A stretch of DNA of 64,000 nucleotides from assembly GCF_921293875.1 (NCBI RefSeq), contig NZ_CAKLDI010000001.1, forward strand, positions 1,270,475 through 1,334,474, given 5' to 3'. Under the pieces are notes generated by a model that did not search any database, was not told where the DNA came from, and worked only from the letters and a program-made list of their open reading frames with translations. Of this stretch, positions 54,826 to 63,715 are shown piece after piece; position 1 is the stretch's first letter, and the number at the start of each line of letters is the position of its first letter. Made by a program: the position numbers and the translations under genes. The stretch is from Vibrio stylophorae. Its GTDB lineage: Bacteria; Pseudomonadota; Gammaproteobacteria; Enterobacterales; Vibrionaceae.

Positions 54826-56013
54826 ATGACATCGGAGCGACGGCTCAGTGCTGGGCTGATTGTGATTCTTGGGGCCATTGCGGCATTAACCCCATTGGCC
54901 ATTGATATGTATTTGCCTGCGATGCCAACCATCGCGCGCGATCTTATGGTCGATGAAAGTTTAGTGCAGGGCACGCTGTCTGTTTATGTGCTGGGCTTTG
55001 CTTTAGGTCAACTGATTCACGGTCCCATCTCTGATAGTTTCGGTCGACGTCCGGTGCTCTTGATTGGCGTATTAAGCTTTGCCATTGCCGCGACAGTCTG
55101 CGCCAGTAGCTCTCATATTCATGATTTAACGGTAATGCGTGCGGTGCAGGGTTTTGCCGGTGCAGCAGCTGCGGTTGTGATTCAAGCCATTGTGCGCGAT
55201 CTCTTTGATCGTGAGCAGTTTGCTCGCACCATGTCCTTTGTCACCTTAGTGATGACGGTGGCGCCTTTATTGGCGCCGATGATGGGCGGGCATTTGGCGA
55301 TTTGGTTTGGTTGGCGTGCGGTTTTTTGGTTCTTAGTGGTTTATGCAAGCTTGGTGCTGGTTGCTGTGGCGATTTTTTTGCCAGAGAGTTTGCCAAAATC
55401 CGAGCGCACCCCGCTTAGTTTTCGCGCCACTATGCGTAACTATATGACGCTGGTGACCAACCGTACGGCACTGGGGTTGATTCTATGTAGTGCATTCTCT
55501 TTTTCCTGCATGTTTGCCTTCTTAACGGCTGGCGCTTTTGTCTATATCGACCTTTATGGCGTAAGCACTGAGCATTTTGGCTATTTCTTTGCACTCAATG
55601 TTTGTGTGCTCATTGTGATGACCAGTATCAATAGCCATTTTGTTCGTAAAGTGGGTTCGCCAACTATGCTGCGTATTGGCTTATCACTGCAATTATTGGC
55701 AGGAATCTTACTGCTCCTAGGACAGTTATTTGATGGCGGATTATGGGCGTTGGCCTTACCCGTTGCACTTGCTGTTGGTGTGATTGCGATGATTGGTAGT
55801 AACTCCATGGCCTGCTTGCTTGGCAATTATCCACATATTGCAGGTACGGCTAGTTCTTGCGCGGGTACCATGCGCTTTGGTATGGGCGGCATTGCAGGGG
55901 CTATTTTGTCGCTGTTTTCGGTGCAAAGCCCATGGCCCATGGTGCTGGCGATGTTCCTATGCGCACTTCTAAGCATGCTGTGCTATTTGCTATTTGCGCG
56001 TAACGTCCAATAA
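54826..56013 (+). CDS. bcr: Bcr/CflA-family multidrug efflux MFS transporter
   Basis: 395 residues and 12 predicted membrane helices of the DHA1 (drug:H+ antiporter) group. Signature motifs: 'TPLAIDMYLPAMPTIA' in TM1, motif A 'GPISDSFGRRPVL', and the arginine-rich 'RAVQGFAGAAAAVV' of TM4. Bcr exports bicyclomycin and other compounds (E. coli knowledge). TGGAG precedes ATG. Its terminator overlaps the end of the next gene on the other strand. Confidence 0.93.
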   Translation: MTSERRLSAGLIVILGAIAALTPLAIDMYLPAMPTIARDLMVDESLVQGTLSVYVLGFALGQLIHGPISDSFGRRPVLLIGVLSFAIAATVCASSSHIHDLTVMRAVQGFAGAAAAVVIQAIVRDLFDREQFARTMSFVTLVMTVAPLLAPMMGGHLAIWFGWRAVFWFLVVYASLVLVAVAIFLPESLPKSERTPLSFRATMRNYMTLVTNRTALGLILCSAFSFSCMFAFLTAGAFVYIDLYGVSTEHFGYFFALNVCVLIVMTSINSHFVRKVGSPTMLRIGLSLQLLAGILLLLGQLFDGGLWALALPVALAVGVIAMIGSNSMACLLGNYPHIAGTASSCAGTMRFGMGGIAGAILSLFSVQSPWPMVLAMFLCALLSMLCYLLFARNVQ

Positions 56014-56071
56014 ATCATATTGGCCAAATAAAAGCCCTTTATTGGATGCATCAAGCATTGACACGGCAAAG

Positions 56072-56101
56072 AAAAAAAGAAGCCTTAGGGCTTCTTTTTT
56101 T
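56072..56101. terminator. Terminator of bcr, overlapping the 3' end of the convergent SDR gene
   Basis: AAAGAAGCC-TTAG-GGCTTCTTT flanked by A- and T-runs on both sides. The minus-strand gene stops at 56085 inside the stem, and the final Lys-rich codons of that gene come from the hairpin. Confidence 0.85.
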
Positions 56102-57695
56102 CTTTGGCAAGTGGCGAGTCCGGTTGTTGATGGGGCGCGATGGGCGACGCTGTGTTTTGAACTGTGGGGGATTGTTTGCGCGTACGACACATAAGTCGCT
56201 TTGCTTTTTTGCAAATTTTTCGCACCAATCCTTTAAAGATAAAAAGGTGCGCCGGAAACATCGCATACCAATAAAGCAAGCCATAAATCCCTTTTGGGTG
56301 CCACCATGCGGTGACTTCGAGGCGATATCTTTGATGTGCAATGGGGGTGATGGTGAAATCAAGGCGCCCTAAACCTGGTCCCTTCATACCAAACAGCAAA
56401 GAGAGGTAACGCTTCGGCTCAAGGCCAATGACCTTCCACGTTTCAATGTATTCGCCGATCTTGAGCGCTTGCTTGCCTTCGTTTGCTTGTGGGCTTGGCA
56501 ATTCGCTCGAAGCGCCCGCTAAGCGGTCAAGCCAGCTTCGAATGCGCCAAAGCCAATTGGCATAAAAATAATCCTGTTTGCGTCCAAAGGTGCGCAGAAT
56601 TTGCCAAAGCGCTTGCGGCGGGAGGGCTGTATCGATGGCGGCACCTGCTTTTTTCGGATAATAACCAAAGCCACTTTGCCAGCGGTCAAGGGCATCTGGA
56701 TCAAAGCCCCAGACGTCGCTGCGTACAAAGGCATCTTGCTTCGCCAGCGCATGATGGACAGCAGAGTCAAAATCGATGAGCTTTTGCGGATAACGATGTT
56801 CAATAGCGCGACTGTTGGCGTAGAGATCATGGGTGAGACCCGCTGCAAGCGCGCGGGCTATATTGTAGGGTACTGAGGTGACCAATCGCAGCCACCAAAG
56901 GGAAAATCGCAGCGGAATAAAGGGCATGGAATAAACCCGCGCCGGTTTACAAAAGAGCTGACAAAGTCGCTCAATTTGTTGGCGGTAGGTCATGCTCTCA
57001 GGGCCTGATACATCATAAATGGCATTTTGCGAAAAGTTATCTTGGCCAATGGCGATCAGATAAAACAGCAAGTTTTCAAGCGCAATAGGGGGCGAGACTG
57101 AGCTAATCCATTTTGGGGTGAGCAGTACAGGGAAGTGGTGGACTAAATCGCACATCACCTCAAAGGCCGCAGAGCCAGCACCAATGATAATTCCCGCGCG
57201 CACTTCAATCACCGGTAACAAGCCCTTGCGCAGGATTTCACCCGTTTGCGCGCGCGCCGCAAGGTGGGCCGATGCGTTGTCTGTGGGTTGCAGCGCGCCA
57301 AGATAGATAATATGTGACAGCTTGCCATGCGTAGCGGCATGGTTAAATGCCATCAGCGCACTACCCGCCATTTTTTGTTCGTAGTCAATAAAATCATGGC
57401 CGTGCGCCATGCCATGCACTAGAAAATAGCAAATATCCGCTTGGTTAAAGAGCGTCTGTTGCGAAGCTTCAATGGGTAAACTGAGATCAAGCCGCATCAA
57501 GGTGACGTTGTCATCTTTTGCCCAACATCTTTTCTCTAATACGCTCAGTTGCCTTGCGGCGGCAATGACATGAATGCCTTGAATCAGTAGGGCCGGAATG
57601 AGGTGATTGGCAATATAACCTGTGGCACCGATGATCAGTGCCGTTTGCTGGCCTTTTGGTGATTGAAAAGAGTGCTTGGGCATGGTCCATTGCAT
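56085..57695 (-). CDS. SDR/NmrA-like NAD(P)-binding protein with C-terminal DUF2867 (YbjT-like)
   Basis: 536 residues. An N-terminal Rossmann domain with 'IIGATGYIANHLIPAL' (GxxGxxx), then an epimerase-like core ('IYDVSGPESMTYRQQI'), and a C-terminal DUF2867/START-like domain containing 'LSLLFGMKGPGLGRLDFTI' and 'WWHPKGIYGLLYWY'. E. coli YbjT (~476 aa) has the same layout. A ~45-residue Pro/Lys-rich disordered tail ends in KEKKKP, encoded inside the bcr terminator. Starts at 57695 or 57683. Role unknown; a quinone/lipid link has been suggested for relatives (inference). Confidence 0.82.
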   Translation of the reverse strand: MQWTMPKHSFQSPKGQQTALIIGATGYIANHLIPALLIQGIHVIAAARQLSVLEKRCWAKDDNVTLMRLDLSLPIEASQQTLFNQADICYFLVHGMAHGHDFIDYEQKMAGSALMAFNHAATHGKLSHIIYLGALQPTDNASAHLAARAQTGEILRKGLLPVIEVRAGIIIGAGSAAFEVMCDLVHHFPVLLTPKWISSVSPPIALENLLFYLIAIGQDNFSQNAIYDVSGPESMTYRQQIERLCQLFCKPARVYSMPFIPLRFSLWWLRLVTSVPYNIARALAAGLTHDLYANSRAIEHRYPQKLIDFDSAVHHALAKQDAFVRSDVWGFDPDALDRWQSGFGYYPKKAGAAIDTALPPQALWQILRTFGRKQDYFYANWLWRIRSWLDRLAGASSELPSPQANEGKQALKIGEYIETWKVIGLEPKRYLSLLFGMKGPGLGRLDFTITPIAHQRYRLEVTAWWHPKGIYGLLYWYAMFPAHLFIFKGLVRKICKKAKRLMCRTRKQSPTVQNTASPIAPHQQPDSPLAKEKKKP

Positions 57696-57940
57696 TGCTG
57701 TGTGATTTCTTTAACGTTAGCTGTAAATGATTCAGATTTCGTGTTTTTTCTGTCTCAGCTTCGATTCGAAATGGCGATATTTCAAGCAACTGAAAGCATA
57801 TTCAACTGTGAAATTGACACAACGCATCAATATCTGTGATCTAGCATAAAAAAACTTTGCCAAAGCAGCGCATTAAGGTACATTGCCATGCGTTATTTAA
57901 GCCTTATTTTTACCCAGCCAAATTGCGATAAATCGGATTT

Positions 57941-58615
57941 ATGAAGTTACAACTGACTGATATTTTTAAAGGATATCAAGATGGCACTGAGTTCCATCCT
58001 GTATTACAGGGGGCTGAGATGACGCTTGAGACTGGCAGTCAGATTGCATTAATGGGTGAAAGCGGCTCAGGCAAGAGTACCTTACTTAACTTGATCGCAG
58101 GCTTGGACGATCTCGACGAAGGGGAAATCTGGTTTGATGAAACGCCGGTTCATAAAATGAAGCCGGGCGCGCGAACTAAATTTCGTCGCCAACATATCGG
58201 GATTGTTTTTCAGCAATATAATTTGCTGCCTACCATTACCATCGCAGATAACATTCGTTTCTGCCGCCAGCTAAATAACCTGCCGGAAAATCCTAAATTG
58301 TGGCGTCAAATCGTCACTGCGCTTGATCTCATGTCATTGCTCAATCGTTATCCTGAAGAAGTGTCAGGCGGTCAGCAGCAACGCACGGCGATTGCGCGCG
58401 CACTTTATATGGAACCGAAATTACTGCTCGCCGATGAGCCAACGGGAAGTCTTGATGAACGCAACGCAGAAGCGGTCATGCGTTTGTTAACGAGCTTAAC
58501 ACGCGAGCAAAATTGCAGTTTGCTGTTGGTAACCCACAGTGAGCAAGTGGCGGCGCATCTTTCTGGTAAAGTCAAAATTCAAGGGGGGCTGCTTCATGTT
58601 CAGCCCCGTCGTTAA
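57941..58615 (+). CDS. ABC transporter ATPase, AttE/LolD/MacB-like
   Basis: 224 residues. Walker A 'GESGSGKST' (about 39-47), signature 'VSGGQQQR' (about 144-151), Walker B 'LLLADEPTG' and the H-loop in 'LLVTHSEQ' are intact. MacB/LolD-type ATPases power FtsX-family permeases. Overlaps the next gene by 20 nt. First gene of a four-gene unit. Confidence 0.92.
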   Translation: MKLQLTDIFKGYQDGTEFHPVLQGAEMTLETGSQIALMGESGSGKSTLLNLIAGLDDLDEGEIWFDETPVHKMKPGARTKFRRQHIGIVFQQYNLLPTITIADNIRFCRQLNNLPENPKLWRQIVTALDLMSLLNRYPEEVSGGQQQRTAIARALYMEPKLLLADEPTGSLDERNAEAVMRLLTSLTREQNCSLLLVTHSEQVAAHLSGKVKIQGGLLHVQPRR

Positions 58616-61046
58616 GGCATTATTTGCTCACTATCGTAAGCACCCATTACAAATTTTATTCGTTTGGCTTGGCCTGACACTGGGCATTGCGCTTTTTGTC
58701 GGTGTACTCTCGATCAATGAGCATGCCCGCCAAAGCTATCGCGAAGGCGAGCGTATGTTCGCAAGTCCATATCCTTTGCGAATCATGCATAGTCAAAAAG
58801 GTCTCTCTGTGCCTGAGGCCTTTTACATTAATCTACGCCGTCATGGCTTTACGGAATGTACGCCCATTGATGTGATCCGCGTAGAGACCTCGAGTTACCG
58901 AGATATGAACCTATTTGGGGTCGATCCGGTGGCGATGCTCTCGCACGGCATGCTTGAGCAGCAGCAAGAATTGATGTTGGCGCTGATGAAAGCGCCATAT
59001 CCAATTTTGGTTGGCCGCAGCACCGCTGATTACATGGGCTTTTTCAACGGCCAGCGTTTGCATTTATCCGATGGTAAAGAGATCGGTCCAATTAAAGTGG
59101 TGTCCGATGAGCTGGTGGGCGGCCCACGGATGCTTGCCGATTTGGCGATGATTCGACAGCTGCGTCCTTCAGCTGGCTTTGATTACATTGCCTGTAGTGC
59201 CATGAGTCATGAAGAAGAAGCGCGCCTCGTAAAATTGCTGCCTTCATTATTGGTACTTGATCGCGAAGATACCACTGAGCTAGAACCGTTAACGGAAGCA
59301 TTTCACCTCAATCTATACGCCATGGGGCTTTTGGCCTTTGTGGTGGGCTTGTTTATTTTCTATCAGGCTATCAACCTATCGCTTACTCAGCGCCAGCTAA
59401 TGGCCGGTCAGCTGCGCCAATTGGGTGTTTCTGTGAGTCAGCTTTGCTATTCATTGGTGCTTGAGCTACTCAGTTGGGTCTTTTTAGGCTGGCTAGGCGG
59501 TAATTTAGCGGGTATGGCCTTAGCGCGGCGTTTGTTGCCATCCATGGCTGAAACCTTGAGCGAATTTTACGGTACCAATATCAGCCTGAGTTTGAGCTGG
59601 CAGTGGCAGTGGGGCGCATATAGTTTTGCGCTTGCTGTCTTTGGTGTGCTGCTGGCAAGCTTTTTCCCCATTATGCGTTTGCTGCGCACGCCAGCGCGTT
59701 ATCTTTCATCGCGTTTGACACTGGCACGATTTACCAACCGTGAATATGCATGGCAAGCTGTGTGCGGTGTATTGTTGCTCAATTTAGGTTTTGTGTTTTA
59801 TCACAGCCCACAATCACAGCCCATGGGCTTTATGATCATTGCGCTCATTCTTATTGGTGCTGGCTTGCTGATGCCTTGGTTTGTTTGGTGGCTGTTCCAC
59901 TTTATTTCCAATCGCAGTCGCCGTGTAAAAGTGCGTTGGTTCTTTAATGATGCGGCTGTCAGTTTAAGTTACCGCGGCGTAGCAGCGATGGCCTTTATGT
60001 TGGCGCTGGCGTCCAATATTGGTATGGCAACGACTGTGGGTAGTTTTCGCGCCACCACTGAATCTTGGTTAGAGCAGCGCTTAGCTGCCGATGTTTATAT
60101 TCAACCGCCAGCACGCTTAGAGCGCCGAATCGCTGACTGGCTCAATCGACAAGATGAAGTGCAATCGATCTGGTGGCAGCTGCGCAAGGAGCTGCGCTCG
60201 TCGAAAGGGATCATGCAGGTGATGAGCACGGGTGATAGCGAAGGCGAGAAAAATGCCATGGCGATTAAAACGGCTGAGCCTGATTATTGGCAGCGTTTGC
60301 ACCATGAAAATAGTGTGCTCGTCAGTGAATCCTTAGCGCTGCGCATGGGCTGGGAGCTTGGCACGGATATCGTTTTGCCAAATCTTCCGGAGCGGCATTG
60401 GACTGTGGTTGGGATCTATTATGACTACGGTAATCCTCATGGTCAGCTGACCATGTCCCATCATAATTGGCTCGCGCTATGGCCCATCGGTGGGGAAGTG
60501 GCTTTGGCTGTGCACCTGAAACCGGGTAAATCGAGCAAACCACTGATCAGTCGATTAAGTAATATTTTCCGGTTACAACCAGAGCGGGTACAAAACAATA
60601 GTCGCATTCAGCAGCAGGCTATGGGGGTGTTTGACCGCACCTTTATGGTCACCGATGCGCTGGGTAAACTGACCTTAGTGATTGCGGTATTTGGCCTCTT
60701 TTTTGCGACTACAGCGGCTGAGATTTCGCGCCAACGTCATGTCGCGTTGATGCGCTGTATGGGGGTTTCCGCACGTGAAATCCTATGCTTGGGTGTTGGC
60801 CAGCTGATGGTAATTGGTTTGATTAGCGCTCTGATTGCGCTACCGCTCGGGATTTTGCTGTCTAAGTTACTCATCGAAGTGGTGCTTAAATATGCCTTTG
60901 GCTGGACCATGCCAATGGCGCTTTTCCCCATGGATTATCTACATATTATCTTTAGTGCACTGTTCGCATTGATGGTGGCTGGAATTTGGCCGGTTTGGCG
61001 ATTAACACAGCGCTCTGCGGTGACTGGTTTGCGAGAGTCTTTGTAA
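58596..61046 (+). CDS. FtsX-family ABC permease, AttFG-like
   Basis: 816 residues. One N-terminal membrane helix (about 15-40), a large extracytoplasmic domain, a central 3-4 helix block (about 255-470, including 'HLNLYAMGLLAFVVGLFIFY'), a second extracytoplasmic domain and a C-terminal trio ('LVIAVFGLFFATTAAEI'). This is the fused duplicated FtsX layout. The ATG at 58596, after AAGGGGGG, overlaps the ATPase gene by 20 nt. Probably performs mechanotransmission or lipid/lipoprotein handling like LolCDE/MacB, not classical transport (inference). Confidence 0.88.
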   Translation: MFSPVVKALFAHYRKHPLQILFVWLGLTLGIALFVGVLSINEHARQSYREGERMFASPYPLRIMHSQKGLSVPEAFYINLRRHGFTECTPIDVIRVETSSYRDMNLFGVDPVAMLSHGMLEQQQELMLALMKAPYPILVGRSTADYMGFFNGQRLHLSDGKEIGPIKVVSDELVGGPRMLADLAMIRQLRPSAGFDYIACSAMSHEEEARLVKLLPSLLVLDREDTTELEPLTEAFHLNLYAMGLLAFVVGLFIFYQAINLSLTQRQLMAGQLRQLGVSVSQLCYSLVLELLSWVFLGWLGGNLAGMALARRLLPSMAETLSEFYGTNISLSLSWQWQWGAYSFALAVFGVLLASFFPIMRLLRTPARYLSSRLTLARFTNREYAWQAVCGVLLLNLGFVFYHSPQSQPMGFMIIALILIGAGLLMPWFVWWLFHFISNRSRRVKVRWFFNDAAVSLSYRGVAAMAFMLALASNIGMATTVGSFRATTESWLEQRLAADVYIQPPARLERRIADWLNRQDEVQSIWWQLRKELRSSKGIMQVMSTGDSEGEKNAMAIKTAEPDYWQRLHHENSVLVSESLALRMGWELGTDIVLPNLPERHWTVVGIYYDYGNPHGQLTMSHHNWLALWPIGGEVALAVHLKPGKSSKPLISRLSNIFRLQPERVQNNSRIQQQAMGVFDRTFMVTDALGKLTLVIAVFGLFFATTAAEISRQRHVALMRCMGVSAREILCLGVGQLMVIGLISALIALPLGILLSKLLIEVVLKYAFGWTMPMALFPMDYLHIIFSALFALMVAGIWPVWRLTQRSAVTGLRESL

Positions 61047-62128
61047 TGCGTGTTTTTATTGCCTTGATATTGTCTTTCTGTTTGGTCGGCTGCTTTGATG
61101 AAGAGCCAAAATCGGCGTTGCAGCTACTGAAAATCCAAACCCAAATGAGTACGCCAACGGGCAATTTTGAGCAGCCAAGTGCCGATCGCCCAGTACAGCT
61201 GCCCTTTGACCACGGCCCGCATTTTGACTATCGCCATGAATGGTGGAGCTTGCATGCCAATTTAGTCGATGAGCAGGGCAACCATTATGGTTTGCGTTGG
61301 CTGTTGCTTCGCTACAACCTCAATGACAGCCAGAAAAAAGGCTGGGCCACACCCCATCTCTATATTTCTCATTTCATCTTAACCGATGAGGATGAAATGG
61401 TCGCGTTTGAGCGTTTTGCTCGTGGCGGCATTGGTCAAAGCGGCAGCTTACGCTCGCCCTTTACCCTTTGGATTGATGATTGGCAGTGGCAAGGTGAAGA
61501 TGAAATGCCTTTGCCTGCTACGTTGAATTTAAAAGAGAAGCAATATCAGCTGTCTCTTGAGATGGATAAGGCTCCATTTTGGGTCGCTTTTGGCGATCAC
61601 GGCTATATGCAAACTGACCCGCAGGCGGGCCATCATATCTATTGGGTTGGCGCGCCGAAGGTGCATATTCAAGGTCAGCTGAAAGAGGGTAATAAGACCT
61701 TCACCTTGACTGGGATGGGATGGTTTGACCACCAGTGGAGCAGCAATAAATTTAATGATAAGCAGCTGAATTGGGAGCGATTCTCACTGCACTTGAGTGA
61801 TGGTCGCGAGCTGCTTATTGCACGTTTGCGCGATAATATTGGACGTACCAAACATCAGTTCGGCTTTTTAATTGAGCCTAATGGTAAGCAGATTGCGCTC
61901 AATAAAGGAGATTTTCAGCTTAAAGCGGAAGGTATTGGTGTCGCGGGTGTTGGAAAGCGTTTGCCACTGATTTGGCGAATTCGAGTGCCTGAGTACCAAA
62001 TCGATATTCGCACGGATCCGCTCCATGATCGTCAATGGTCTCACTTTTCTATTCCATTTTGGGATGGCCCAGTTTTTGTCACTGGCTCTCATACCGGTAA
62101 AGGCTTTATGGAATTGACGGGGTATTAG
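61046..62128 (+). CDS. AttH/CrtC-like lipocalin-fold lipoprotein
   Basis: 360 residues. Lipoprotein signal peptide 'LSFCLVGCFDEE' with the lipidation Cys at residue 16; Asp/Glu follow. Two lipocalin-like beta-barrel halves; 'FDYRHEWWSLHANLVDEQG', 'HLYISHFILTDEDEM' and 'GWFDHQWSSN' are the family's conserved blocks (AttH/carotenoid 1,2-hydratase type). Start codon shares one base with the permease stop (TAATG), tight coupling. In the Att system this is the exported partner of the ABC pair. Confidence 0.9.
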   Translation: MRVFIALILSFCLVGCFDEEPKSALQLLKIQTQMSTPTGNFEQPSADRPVQLPFDHGPHFDYRHEWWSLHANLVDEQGNHYGLRWLLLRYNLNDSQKKGWATPHLYISHFILTDEDEMVAFERFARGGIGQSGSLRSPFTLWIDDWQWQGEDEMPLPATLNLKEKQYQLSLEMDKAPFWVAFGDHGYMQTDPQAGHHIYWVGAPKVHIQGQLKEGNKTFTLTGMGWFDHQWSSNKFNDKQLNWERFSLHLSDGRELLIARLRDNIGRTKHQFGFLIEPNGKQIALNKGDFQLKAEGIGVAGVGKRLPLIWRIRVPEYQIDIRTDPLHDRQWSHFSIPFWDGPVFVTGSHTGKGFMELTGY

Positions 62129-62129
62129 G

Positions 62130-63410
62130 ATGCAAACAAATCAGACTATATTGGCCGCGCTTATTGCTGACCGCCGTCATCTCCACCAACACGCAGAATT
62201 GGGTTGGTGTGAGTTTTACACCACCGCATATCTTGCATCGCAGCTGGCTCCTTTGGGAGGCCAGCTGTTTTTTTCTCAGCATGTCATTGCCAAATCGCAA
62301 GTGATGGGACGCGATTTATCCGATGTGATAGCAGCAAAAGCGCAGGCGAAAGCTTGGGGCGCCGCGAAACATTGGCTCGATAAAATCGGTGATTATCCAG
62401 GCTTGATGGTGCAATTTGATGGTTGTTCGCCAGGGCCTGTATTGGCGCTGCGTTTTGATATGGATGCCGTGGCGGTGAGCGAATCGCAAGCCGCCGAGCA
62501 TGCGCCGACTGCGCAGTTATTTGCGAGTAAAAATGAGCGTGCCATGCATGCCTGTGGCCATGATGGACATATGGCTATCGGTCTTGGCTTAGCGCGCTAT
62601 ATCGCAAGTTTGCAGCGGCAGTTTCAGGGCCAGATTAAATTGCTTTTTCAGCCTGCAGAAGAGGGCTGTCGCGGCGCAAAAGCGATGGCTGAAAGTGGTA
62701 TTTTAGATGATGTGGATTATTTCCTCAGTGGTCATCTAGGGCTGGGTTTGCCCTCAAACGCCATTGCGATGACGCCGACTCATCTATTTGCTACGACTAA
62801 ATTTGATATTCAATTATTTGGCCAAGCGGCGCATGCCGGCGCATCGCCTGAGTTAGGTCATAATGCATTGGCTGCGGCTTGTCAGGCTGTGAATCAAATG
62901 ATGGCGATTGCGCCGCATGGACAAGGGGTCACGCGCTTAAACATTGGCACCATTAAAGCGGGAAGTGGTCGTAATGTGATTGCTGATTATGCGCTTTTAC
63001 AAGGTGAAACGCGTGGTGAAACATTGGCGCTTAATCAATATATGATGCAGCGTGTAGCGCAGATCCTCAGTGGCATTCACCTTGCCTATAACGTGACAAC
63101 GCAGCTAGATATCATGGGTGAAGCTAGCGATGTCGTGCAAAGTGAAGCACTCGCCCAGCAGCTATCACCCTTTGCCCGTCAGCATTTTTCGCAAGTCTTG
63201 ATGGCATATCCTTTTGGTGCCAGTGAAGATGTGAGTCATTTGATGGCGCGCGTTCAGCAATGCGGTGGACAGGCTCTGTATCTTTTATTTGGTGCGGATT
63301 TACAAGCAGGGCACCATCAATCTCGTTTTGATTTTGACGAGGGGACTTTGCACCAAGCGCTTTCGTTTTATATCGATGCGATAGGGCAACTTCTGGCGAT
63401 AAAGAATTGA
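62130..63410 (+). CDS. M20-family amidohydrolase, AbgA-like
   Basis: 426 residues. Metal-binding and catalytic blocks: 'RFDMDAVAVSES', 'MHACGHDGHMAIGLG', 'FQPAEEGCRGA' and a late His in 'LQAGHHQSRFDFDEG'. It follows E. coli AbgA (p-aminobenzoyl-glutamate hydrolase subunit A) closely from end to end, including 'TTKFDIQLFGQAAHAGA'. The ATG is 1 nt after the AttH-like stop, so it belongs to the same operon. No AbgB/AbgT partner is beside it. Substrate may be another N-acyl amino acid. Confidence 0.85.
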   Translation: MQTNQTILAALIADRRHLHQHAELGWCEFYTTAYLASQLAPLGGQLFFSQHVIAKSQVMGRDLSDVIAAKAQAKAWGAAKHWLDKIGDYPGLMVQFDGCSPGPVLALRFDMDAVAVSESQAAEHAPTAQLFASKNERAMHACGHDGHMAIGLGLARYIASLQRQFQGQIKLLFQPAEEGCRGAKAMAESGILDDVDYFLSGHLGLGLPSNAIAMTPTHLFATTKFDIQLFGQAAHAGASPELGHNALAAACQAVNQMMAIAPHGQGVTRLNIGTIKAGSGRNVIADYALLQGETRGETLALNQYMMQRVAQILSGIHLAYNVTTQLDIMGEASDVVQSEALAQQLSPFARQHFSQVLMAYPFGASEDVSHLMARVQQCGGQALYLLFGADLQAGHHQSRFDFDEGTLHQALSFYIDAIGQLLAIKN

Positions 63411-63419
63411 TAGATAAAA

Positions 63420-63443
63420 ATTCATTGCGTACACGCAATGAAT
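63420..63443. repeat. Perfect 10-bp inverted repeat after the AbgA-like gene
   Basis: ATTCATTGCG-TACA-CGCAATGAAT. It has no T-run on the plus strand, and an A-run to its left, so it resembles a terminator only for the minus strand; no minus-strand gene ends here. Confidence 0.6.
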
Positions 63444-63715
63444 ACGCATCAGTGAATAACCCATTTTTATCCATATTAGGCGCTAAAAACGAGATAGTTT
63501 TTGTGTGCTAAATGATGACGAATTGATGGTTAATTAACCGTTTTGTGAATAGCGCACATTGCTACGCAAGCGCCAATGTAACAGGCAAAAGTAATGGGAT
63601 CTTCTGCGCTATTTTGAATTTATTCGCAAGCTGTCCAAGGGCGGGCTAGGTATTCTTTATGTTGTCATGATTGTATTGATAACAAAGCGTTAAGATGTAC
63701 TGAAAGGGAATTTCC
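63444..63715. other. Intergenic region before the response regulator
   Basis: About 270 bp, AT-rich; presumably holds the promoter of the regulator gene. I see no coding sequence or RNA gene. Confidence 0.5.
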
